This document shows, one piece after another, positions 35,523 to 46,355 of a stretch of 64,000 nucleotides of DNA. The notes beneath the pieces were generated by a model. The model did not search any database, had not been told where the DNA came from, and saw nothing but the letters and a program-made list of their open reading frames with translations. The first letter of the stretch is position 1. Each line of letters starts with the position of its first letter. The position numbers were made by a program, and so were the translations under genes. This stretch comes from Ipomoea triloba (lineage: Eukaryota; Streptophyta; Magnoliopsida; Solanales; Convolvulaceae): contig NC_044922.1 in NCBI RefSeq assembly GCF_003576645.1, positions 25,002,765 through 25,066,764 on the forward strand, read 5' to 3'.

Positions 35523-35689
35523 TCTATACTATATATAAAAGCATTATCCTCATCCAAAATTTCCCGCCCAAACGTAGGGGCATTTTAGTAATATGGTAAT
35601 TATTATTCTAATTATAATTAATTAATATTATTCTATCATAATATTAGTAATTATGGTAATCATAATATATTATATATAGTATAGATTGG

Positions 35690-36440
35690 TAATTAGTTAA
35701 TAGTAATTATGGTAATTCCTTATTAGTAATTATGGTAATTATTATGATAGTATATTTGTATTTTATAGATTAATACATATACGTGCATTAATGTAATAGT
35801 GTAATACCACTGAAAATGTTTATGGTAATTAATTATTATGATAGTATATTTGTATTTTATAGATTAATACATATACGTGCATTAATGTAATAGTGTAATA
35901 CCACTGAAAATGTTTATGGTAATTAATTATTATGATAGTATATTTATATTTTATAGATTAATACATATACGTGCATTAATGTAATACCACTAAAAATTGT
36001 TTATGGTAATTAATTATTATGATAGTATATTTATAAAATTGTTTATGGTAATTAATTATTATGATAGTATATTTATATAATTGTTTATGGTAATTAATTA
36101 TTATGATAGTATATTTATATTTTATAGATTGGTAATTAATTATTATGATAGTATATTTATATTTTATAGATTAATACATAATTATTATGATAGTATATTT
36201 ATATTTTATAGATTAATACATATACGTGCATTAATGTAATACCACTGAAAATTGTTTATAGTAATTAATTATTATGGTAGTATATTTATATTTTATAGAT
36301 TAATACATATACGTGCATTAATGTAATACCACTGAAAATTGTTTATGGTAATTAATTATTATGATAGTATATTTGTATTTTATAGATTAATACATATACA
36401 TGCATTAATGTAATACCACTGACAAATGTTTATGGTATAG
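35690..36440. repeat. Tandem array of about 70-90 bp units inside the Helitron
   Basis: Nine or so units contain GTTTATGGTAATTAATTATT and TACATATACGTGCATTAATG, with length variants where the central part is deleted. Confidence 0.85.
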
Positions 36441-37559
36441 ATTTATCTATTTATTTATTATGGTAGAAATAATAATCTATATCTATATCTATATCTATAT
36501 AATAATATATAAAAATATATTAGTTATAATTGTATGGAATTCTATTAATTATAATTGAATTCCATATATATTATATTTCAATACCTATTTGTTTACAATT
36601 CTATTTATTTATTACCAATTACCAATTATTACCAAAAGATATGTTATTATTACGTTAATGGTGAAAACATATGAATGGCAATCAAATGAATTACCAATTA
36701 CCAATTACCAATTATTACCAATTACCAATAATAGCTCTGCCTCTCTATAAATACAAGAAGAAACCCAGTCAACCACCACCACCAATTTTAATCTCTCTTA
36801 GTTCTGTTGTTTTTCGTTTGTGAAAGCACCAATGTACATAGGAAAAACCAACCACCCTTCTCCAAAAAAAGTGTGACACGTTTTCAGTTTTTTTTTTTTT
36901 ATTACTGTTCTTATCTTATTATTATTTATTTTTTTTGGTTAAATTCATTGCAGGTTCTTATATTTTGCAATCACAAGCGCAGGAGTTAATTGTTGGTAGC
37001 TTCAATTGTCGAAAGGTAAGCTAATTTGTCAAATAACTACAACTTTTATTCTAAGTATTAACTATTATTTTTTAATTGATCTTTTTTAACTATTCGTTCA
37101 TATTTGAAATCTTATATTTTCAGCTCTCTTGATTCTTTAATTACAAATGTAGATACTTGGAGCCTAATAAGCAATGTGATGCAAAGGATAATGGATTTGT
37201 TAAGAGATGTGAAAGTTGAGAAGCAATTAATAGAATATTTTCCTGTTGAAATCATTGTTATTTTATGTTTTTGGGCATTAAAGATTTCAAATTTTAAATT
37301 TGTGTAATTTGTTTAAATATTAACATTTCAAGGTTTTACATTACTTTGAATATGTAGTTGTTTTATTCATTTATTCATACCATGTTCAGAGGTGAAATTA
37401 TAGTTCAAAAAAATGAATATTAAAAATTAATTAACTCAAAATTAAACGGCACGAAATTTAGGCCATTTGAAAAAGTAAATTAATATTAATATTTGATTGA
37501 AAATTGAAAAAAAAAGAATTGAATTTATTTTGACAATTAAATTATTAAAATTATATTAA

Positions 37560-39070
37560 TAATATTAATATTGATGAAGGAAAAAGAAAATGAATATATT
37601 AATATTTCATTGGAAATATAATTGGCAATTATATTTTTATAATTATATTACTTATTAATTATATGGAAATGAATATTAAAATATTTTTATGAATGAAAAA
37701 GAAAATAAATATTACACACGGGAATCTATTATTAATATTATGTTACTAATGTTACTAATTGGCACAGGAATCAGGCCAAATGAAAAAGAAGATTAATAAT
37801 AAAAATTCACTATAAATATAACATAGCTTTCCCTAGGCAAAAATTAGTAACCACCAAATGAAATATTAGCAAAAAATTATGAAGGAAAAAGAAATGGAAA
37901 TGAATATATGAAGGAAAAATGAAATGAATATATTCATATTTCACTGGAAATATAATTGAAAATTATATTATAATTATAATTATATTAATTATTTAGAATG
38001 AGAAAAATATAAATTTACTAATATTTCACTAAAAATATATTCAATAATTATATTTTTATAATTATATTACTTTTTAATCATATGGAAATTAAAAATAAAT
38101 TTTTATGAACGAAAAGAAAATAAATATTACTAATTGGCAAGGAATCTGTTATTAATATTTTCTTACTAATTGACAAGGAATCAGACCAATGAAAAAGGAA
38201 TGGATGGAAAGCAATATTAATTCTTTTGATGAAGGAAAAAGGAAATGAATATACTAAAACGAAAATGGAATATTATGAAATATAAAATGAATATATTAAT
38301 ATTTCACTGGAAATATAACACAACTTTTCCCTACAAAAAAAATTAGTAACCACCAAATGAATGATTAGTAAAAAATTATAAAGGAAAAATGAATGTAAAA
38401 TAATATTAATTCTTTTCATAAAGGAAAAAGGAAATAAATATATTCAAAAGGAAATGAAATATTAGGAAAAATGAAATCAACATATTAATATTTCACTAGA
38501 AATATAACACAACTTTCTCTACACACAAATTAGTAACCACCAAATAAAATATTAGGAAAAAATTATGAAGGAAAAAAGAATGGAAATGAATATTAATTTT
38601 TTATGAAGGAAAATGGAAATTAATATATTTATAAGGAAATTAAATATTAGGAAAAACGAAAGGAATATATTAATATTTCACTGCAAATATAACACAACTT
38701 TCCATATGAAAAAATTAGTAACCAACAAATGAAATAATAGGAAAAAGTTATGAAGGAAAAAGGAATGAAGATCAATATTAATTCTTTTTATGAAGGAAAA
38801 ATGAAATGAATATGTTTAAAAGGAAATGAAATATTAGGAAAAACGAAATGAATATATTGATATTTCACTGGAAATATAGCATAGCTTTCCCTACAAAAGA
38901 ATTAGTACCAACAAATGAAATATTACGAAAAAATTATGAAGGAAAAATGAATGACCATCAATAATTTTTTTTAAAAGAAAAAGGAAATGAATATATTCAA
39001 AAGGAAATTAAAATATTAGGAAAAATAAAATGAATATATTAATATTTCATTGGAAATATAATATTCAATT
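37560..39070. repeat. Degenerate tandem array of about 160-190 bp units inside the Helitron
   Basis: Six or more units share ATTAATATTTCACTGGAAAT, then AACACAACTTTCCCTA, AATTAGTAACCACCAAATGA and AATTATGAAGGAAAAA. No coding potential is seen. Confidence 0.75.
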
Positions 39071-39870
39071 ATATTATTATAATTATATAAATTAAATATT
39101 AATTAATTAATTATATTAATTATTAATTATATTAATGAATAGTACTCCATAATAATTAATATTTATTAACTAGAAGGTTGAGCAATCCCCTCACCAACTT
39201 TCGATGTCGTTGACCAAATTAATTAGTACACGTGTGGCGTGAACACTGCAGAGGGTCGAACATATTTAATATATAATAATAATAATAATAATAATAATTT
39301 TTGTATATACGAATTGATATTCCTATTAACGAAAAATAACTAATTTAGTGTAATTGACTAATAATAATTGCCTAATAATTATTATGGTAATTAAGGTAAA
39401 TATTGGTCGTTGAGTTTATTTTTATACTCCGTAATAATTAGAGTTAAATTATTTCTCATTTTTTCATATTTATTTTTGTAATAATATAATTACTTAAGTT
39501 ATATTAAATATAGGTATTTTTAAGATAATTGTAAACAAACAAGTCATATATTATTCAATTAATTGAGGGATACTTTTGCACTAATCTTATAATCAAATAA
39601 ATGTACATATTCAATATTATATTTTTAAAAAAATAATAATTTTATCTTTAATTTTATTATCTAAATAAATAATACAAAAATTTATTCGTGAATCAAATTT
39701 GCTCTCATTCAAGCAAAGAAAACATCAGAAAACATAATTAATTCAACTAATTTCATCAATTGCACTATATAATATTCGATGTTATAATTTATATAATGGT
39801 ATATCGATCCAAATATTCTTAAAATATTATAACAAATTCATTCCGTGCAACACACGGGCAAAAATACTAG

Positions 39871-40416
39871 TAATAATAGTGACAATTAAAAAGTTTGTGA
39901 TGACATAATTGCCCTCCTTGTTTTCCATGGAAAACAAAATACCAAGGGGCCCAAGAAAAATATTTTCGTCATTCCTGTAGAAAATATTTTTCAATAGAAA
40001 GTGTTTTCCATCAAACGAAACAAAAGAAAATCTTTTCCTAAAATTCAAGAAAAATATTTTTGTTACAAAACATTTTTCATCGAACCAAACACATCCTTAG
40101 TGTTTATAACAAATGAGAAAACTGTTAAAAAATGTAGAAAAAAAAAACTTTTTTTTTGAAGATAAAAAAAAAAAAAAAAAAAGAAGAAGAACTAAACACA
40201 TGATTTACTGATTTTTAGGAAAGGTATTCAACATAACTACTCCGCAGTAACGTGAAAATTTGCCGTTGAAGCTGAGTAGCCGACGTCAAAGAAGATTTGG
40301 TATACAACACTCTACCAGTCTACCCGGACCAAATTTCCGTATCTATTTGCACAGAATTCTCTCGCCTTCTGCGTTCTAGTTTCTACTCTCTCTGAGGAAA
40401 AAAAAAAGGGGGAAAA
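39871..40416 (+). promoter_or_regulatory. Spacer and presumed SF3B5 promoter/5' UTR
   Basis: Poly-A rich spacer, then a CT-rich leader (CTACTCTCTCTGAGG near 40384-40398) immediately before the SF3B5 start. No TATA box is obvious, as is common for housekeeping genes. Confidence 0.35.
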
Positions 40417-42541
40417 ATGCAGGTAACATTACTGAAATTCAATTCCTATATGTTTTCAGTTCGTTATTTTTCAAATCGATAAAAAAAAAAAAAAAAGCAA
40501 TCTTCATATTGCACGCCAAACTTTAAGATCCGCAAAACCCTAAAATTTCCTCATTATTCTCAAACCCTAAATTTCCCTATTTTTATTGTGTTTTTATGCT
40601 TGTGTACTAATTGGTATTACAAATGATTACTTAAACCACATGTTTGTGGGTGCAGGCAAGTGATAGATTCAATATCAACTCCCAGCTGGAACACTTGCAA
40701 GCTAGATATGTAGGAACTGGGCATGCTGACTTGACGAGATTGTTAGTTTCCTAACCTAATTTTTTAAAAATTTCTTTTTACATATTTTGTGTTCGTGGAT
40801 TTGTTATATTGGTTGATATCTGTACTGGTTAAGATTCCAGCTTTTCGAAATTTTCTTAGTTTATCATCAAGAATAACACTGTGATAGCTCTCCCTTTTCT
40901 CCTTATTTATTTGGTGTATAGTGAGTGGGCAGTGAATATTCAGCGCGATAGCTTTGCCTCGTATGTTGGCCACTACCCAATGTTGGCGTACTTTGCTATT
41001 GCAGAGAATGAATCTATTGGAAGAGAGCGCTACAATTTCATGCAGGTGTGTAGTTGATTTCACAGTTTAGTGTTATTGTATTATGCTATGCAATGAGTGG
41101 AACTCTGCTTTTAAATTTGGTACTCTGTATTGTTTTTGTTGCTTTAATGTTAATGTATTTTGCCTGATTTTTGTTGAATGGCATATTCTCCAGTTTACTG
41201 CTTTCTATATTCCTAGTGGGCATTGTGTTCGACTACTTGGACAATCAGAGTCTTTTTTACTACATGCTATAACTGTTAAATATAGTAATACTCTCTTGGC
41301 TCTACTTTTGCTGATAGTAATTTCAGAAGCAAGTATAGTTTAATTTTTCCTTTTGGTAATTATATTCCACTCTTAGCCTTACACTCCATTTTTAATGCTA
41401 TTTTATATTGATTAATATCATTTGAGCTCATTCTATGAAAAATGAAGAATATTAGGTTGTAGTTTTCTCTCTTTTTGCACCAAGGCTGAGGAAATGTGTA
41501 AAATGTTGCATCTGGGCTTGAGGAAAATGTTTTACTCTGAATGAAACAACTCTATGAGAATCTTGAGAAAAGTCAATTAAAAATCTAGCTCCTTGGACAA
41601 GCTAAAGATTATAGTTTTTCAGAAAGCATGTGGAATATTTTGTTATGTGATTTAGTTTGCATTTAATTTTTTTCAAAATCGTCCTTGTTGTGGTCAATAA
41701 TTCATCTATTGCTGCCTTGCCTTTTGGGACATGTCTTGAATAAAATTGTTTTGTACCCTTTTACTGCTTTTAACCTTTCGCATGCATTTTGATTCTAAAA
41801 CTAGAAAACAAAAATGTTAAGACTAAATTTAAGCACTTCTGAACAGAAATTATCTTTGTATAACTTCCAATTATAGGAGCACGAAAAGCTGTGAATAAAT
41901 ATTTTGCTACGACAAACATTGATTTCTGTTGTAACTTTGTGTGTATTGAAGGCTCTTTGGTTAATTTCTCTTAGCTATATTACATATTGTGGGTAGTTGT
42001 ATGAATGTACTTATGGTGTTCTTTAGTGTTGAGGTAGGAATTTTACCTAAATGAGATATACTCCGTTTTTAAAACACTGCAAATAGTATAATGCTTGCTT
42101 TATGTACTTGTACCCAATGTTGTAGAAGGCGCTAGGTGTTGCCTAGGCGGGGCGAGTAATAATATTAAGAAAAACACAGCAGTGTACACATTGCACACAA
42201 AAAAAAAAACACTCAGCCAAGTTGGGGCCCGAGTTAGGCAGTTAGCCGATTCAGGCGCCTAAGCCGCCTAGTCGGCCAACTAATTGGACAGCCGACTAAT
42301 GTCTGCCTAGGGGTAAAATCCCCTCGGCCTAGGGGTGCTTAGCACCTAATCGGTCACCTAGGCCGATTTTTACAACAGTGCTTGTACATTTGACTTAATA
42401 GCCTCTGCCACTTCATATTTGGGAGCTTATATCCAAACAATTCAACTTCTAATGCCATATAGCAGCTAATATTTTGTAGTTGTGGTTGTGCAGAAAATGC
42501 TTGCTCCTTGTGGTCTTCCACCAGAGAGGGAAGATGATTAA
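40417..42541 (+). CDS. SF3B5: Splicing factor 3B subunit 5 (SF3b10)
   Basis: Small nuclear protein of the SF3b complex within U2 snRNP, which helps recognise the intron branch site. Four exons: 40417-40422, 40656-40741, 40922-41045 and 42494-42541, totalling 264 nt or 87 aa. The product contains the conserved blocks SQLEHLQARYVGTGHADLTR, FEWAVNIQRDSFASYVGHYP, LAYFAIAENESIGRERYNFM and KMLAPCGLPPEREDD, matching plant SF3B5 along its full length. All introns are GT-AG. The first coding exon contributes only ATG CAG. The third intron (1448 bp) carries a MITE. The ORF is intact and is expected to be broadly expressed. Confidence 0.96.
42112..42385. mobile_element. MITE-like element in SF3B5 intron 3
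   Basis: A GC-rich patch in an AT-rich intron. Its ends, TGTTGTAGAAGGCGCTAGGTG and the reverse complement of its right end TGTTGTAAAAATCGGCCTAGG, form imperfect inverted repeats. CCTAGG-type words fill the interior. The superfamily is not certain; hAT-type is plausible. Confidence 0.55.
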
Positions 42542-44724
42542 GAGTTCCAACATGTTATGCTGCTACAGAGGAAACTGAAGTGTGCTATCAAACTTATTAT
42601 AAAATTGTTTTGCTATATACTTTGGTTGTTAACCTGTGCTATCAAGTTATCTTATGTTGTTAGTATGCTATTAGTGATTTGAATTTTAATTGTTTGTGTA
42701 GGTATGGGTAATAATAATATGCACTGATGCACATTAAGCTTCTTCTATTTTAGTAGCACTATCTTCAACATTGAGAGTAGTTGAAATATGAGGTTGAATT
42801 TTGAAATTTGGTGGCATATGCAACTGATTATGTGTGTCTACTTTTGAATCCGTATATACAAAGAGTCGTGTATAACAACAAAGAGTCATGTATATACGAT
42901 TCAAATATGAGAGGAGGTGATATTTTACCTTTCTGCATTGCTTATTTATATAATCTTAAATGTATCTTTTATTTGTTTTATATGTATTTTTTTATTAAAT
43001 ACTTAAATTTAAAATTTGTATTATTAAATATAAACTATATCATTTTAAATATCTCATTGAGGTGATTGAAACATGACTAATATTGAATATATATTAATTA
43101 AATTTATTTTTTAAAATTAATGTTATGAAAAAAAATTAATGTTACTAACAATTTATTATTTACATCGCAAATTATATTTCATATTAAAATAATTGAATTG
43201 GAACTAATAAAGTTTTAAAACTTGAGAAATCAAATTATTTTAGTGTAGAATAATATTTGGTATTTTGGTGTAATGAGTTGGAGATGAACAAAATTTGGTG
43301 TGAGAATATTTCTTTTGATGTGATATTTGGTATTTTGGTGTTAAGTGGGTTGGAGATGGCCTTAAATAACATCGTTGTGATGAGAAAATCCTCGGCTCAC
43401 TCACATTATCCTATGAGGTGACTGAATTGAAATATCCAACAACGAACCAAAGCCTTTCAATGTTAAGCAAAACCTTGTCTAGGCTATTCTTCTTGTTTTC
43501 ACCCTACTCCTGCAACCTGCGAGCATGTTATATGAAGGATTTGTCATATCCTAGCCTTTCATCGGCTCATTAGGACTCTGCTCTGCCGTCGGATTATCAT
43601 TCCTTGCCACCTTCTTCTCCGCCATTCGGACATCCTCCAACCCATTCCCAAAAATTTAATTATCTAATCAATCTTATAGGAAAAAAATAATATTTCAAAC
43701 TATCAATGGGAGTCACAAGATGAATTCACACTTTTACATATAACAACAATTGAGGTTCAATCATATACACAAAGAAAACTTATGAATTCATATGTTATAA
43801 CTTAATTGCATAACCTTTTAATTACTAATCGACAACATCAGTAATTTTATTATAACCATATCACTTTTAATAGCAAAAAAGTTAAGTTTTACCGATTTAT
43901 AAATATCACATTAAGAAGAATTAATTTATTTTAATATAAAAATTTTTAGAACATCATTTTAATTGTTGATTATATTTATAACTATCTACAACAATACTCA
44001 TTTTTACTATTACTTTTATTACGAGTTAAAAATATTTATTTTGATTATATTAAAAATAATTATTTTATATTTTTTTGAATTCTACGATACCGCCTCTACT
44101 GAAACTCAATCTCATAACCTCTCATATGAAAAAGTCACTACATGTCATCTGAATACAAGGTGCTTGGCATTTATTTTATATTAATTATTTAACATTTAAA
44201 AATTAGACTAAATATTTACTTATTTTAAAATTTGTGATGGATTGCACAATAAAAACGCAAGAACAGTTTGATGTCCAGACCGTGAGGAAAGATTGTAGAG
44301 AGTGGCAAAATGGGGCATTGATTAATTATGGCATCGCATCTGATCTGATGATTCCTCAGTAATCACTGCTTATTTACTCATTGGGGTCTGGCAGTGGTGG
44401 GGCCGACGTAATTTCTTTTTCATTTTATTTCTGCTTCTATCCTAAGTGGTCCCTATTTAGTATTTAGTGATTGGGTGGTATATCAGATCCTAGCTTGCAG
44501 TGAGAATCATGAGATTCCTTTGCCCCATTTCATTATACGCCCTACCGCTTTATTATGTACCCAAATCCCAAACACACAAACCAATTGCAAATTTTAAAGG
44601 AAACTATGCTAAAAGGCAAAATCTTTCCCCATATTCTTGTACTACATTTTTCATTAAATTTTTTGATTGTCTAATTACTCGTTACTAATGGTTGAGTGTC
44701 ATGTTAAAAAGTATGAAACATGCG
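42542..44724. other. SF3B5 3' region and AT-rich intergenic DNA without a gene
   Basis: No coding region is supported. A less AT-rich patch at 43380-43640 has no recognisable frame. Confidence 0.5.
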
Positions 44725-44945
44725 CTTAGAGTTTAGTGTAGTGGTTCGTCGTCTGACTTGATGCCATGACTGAAGGTGACATTGTGAGAGTTCGAAGACT
44801 CATGATGATGGAATGTGTGAATTGGATCTCTTGTGTACACATGGAGACTAGGGTATGACCAGTGAGCTGATTGCGTAACTCGCGGTTTACTTTCGCAGTG
44901 ATTTTAGGGGCAGATTTATGTGGACTTGGGATTAGTACATAGAAA
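44725..44945 (+). mobile_element. tRNA-derived SINE candidate
   Basis: TTTAGTGTAGTGGTTCGTC (box A-like) and, about 50 bp later, GAGAGTTCGAAGACTC (box B-like) have the spacing of a tRNA promoter, followed by a body of about 130 bp that is less AT-rich than its flanks. Confidence 0.55.
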
Positions 44946-45084
44946 TTGGAATCACCTAAGTATTAAAAGAAAACATGATTTTGAAATGTGTAATTACAAT
45001 TAAATATTAAATTAGAAATATTCAGAATATCCAATTGGATGAGTAAAGATTTGTGGGGAATGATGAATTGCTTTAATATCAATC

Positions 45085-46030
45085 TAAATCTAAATCTGCA
45101 AAGATCAATTTTGGCCTCACAAGTATTAGCAAAATGATAATTTTGATCCATATGTTTAATCCCTATCAATTTTCATCACACGATTATTTTTTAGTGTCAA
45201 AATTCATCACTTCAATCACTCCTCCGGTTAGGATATGCTGGAATCTACAAATATTAAGCGTATTTGTATCCTTTCATAATTAAGATCAAAGCAAATACCA
45301 ATTTTGGTTCCAAGAGTATTAGCACAATTACAGTTTTAGTTCACATGTTTAATCACTACCAATTTTCATTCAATGACCATTATTTTTATATCAAAATTGA
45401 TTATGCCTGTCACCACTTATGTTAAAACATGCTGAAATGTGAAAATGGTGATGTTATTTTTGTCCTTTCATAAATCTAAGATAGAGATTAGAAAAAATGA
45501 TATATTTGGTTTAATTTTTCTTGTTTTCGTTCCCTGTTGTTTTTTGCTCAAACTGGATGGATTGCTCGAGTAATTTCATGGTTGTCTTCTACTTGTATTC
45601 GTCCGCCAAGAGCCTCATTACTTCTCACTCACACTTCTCATTTTCAACAACGTTCAAGTATTCTTCTTTCTTAGCCTAGTACTTTTTCTCGCTCATAGGG
45701 GTGACCAAAGTGATTACTTTTGGCATGAAAAATAACTGTCAGATGAAAATCGTTAGTGATTAAACATGTGGATCAAAACTGTCATTTTACTAATACTATT
45801 AATATTTGATATGATCTCAATTATGAAAGGACTCAAACACCCTTCATAATTGTAAATTTCGATGTATCCTAACTGGAAGAGTAACTAGAGTGCTGAATTT
45901 TGACACTAAAAAATAATCGTGACTCGTGAGATAAAAATTGATAGAGATTAAACATGTGGAATAAAACTACTATTTTACTAATATTCGTGACACCGAAATT
46001 AATATTTGCTCCTAAAAATTTGATTAATCC
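45085..46030. mobile_element. Foldback element with long inverted arms upstream of TIR1
   Basis: The left arm (about 45105-45440) has two tandem units built on ACATGTTTAATC(A/C)CTA and ATTATTTTTA(G/T)(A/T)(G/T)TCAAAATT. The right arm (about 45680-46000) has the same two units as reverse complements (for example GATTAAACATGTGGA and TTTTGACACTAAAAAATAAT). The spacer is unrelated. No coding capacity. Ends and target duplication are not resolved. Confidence 0.7.
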
Positions 46031-46355
46031 TTGTAGGCTGCATCCGTTGGCCGTTTAATCATCCGACGGACAGTAAGTTTATACCTACAACACGTGTCAC
46101 TGTTCAATGGTCCATCCCTCCCTCGTCCCTACTTGACTCAAATCTAACCATGGTTAAAACTTAACCGCGGCACTATATACTTCAACTCTACCAAAGCCTT
46201 ATCTTCTGTGTAGTACACTGTCCTTCCTTCTACCAAATCTAAGCTTTGTTAATGGTGCTTCAGATCTGAAACTCCCCAAACACTGACTTCATTTCAGCGT
46301 CGACCAATCTAGCTTGTGGGATTACAGATTTAGGCTTTCTCAAGTCTCAACGACA
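46031..46355 (+). promoter_or_regulatory. TIR1 promoter and 5' leader
   Basis: A TATA-like element, CACTATATACTTC, lies near 46171-46183, about 175 bp before the start codon, followed by a pyrimidine-rich leader. Assignment rests on position and sequence resemblance. Confidence 0.45.

Larger units (their letters stand above)
35523..39870 (+). mobile_element. Non-autonomous Helitron, 4.3 kb
   Basis: The 5' end TCTATACTATATATAAAAGC follows an A, and TTTCCCGCCCAAACG lies 30 bp in. The 3' end carries the hairpin CCGTGCAACACACGG, then CAAAAATACTAG at 39870, followed by T. No Rep or helicase domain is present; the interior is mostly two tandem arrays plus a short transcribed-looking segment (36720-37020, with TATA-like CTATAAATACAAG near 36745 and a possible GTAAG donor at 37017). 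Confidence 0.82.
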
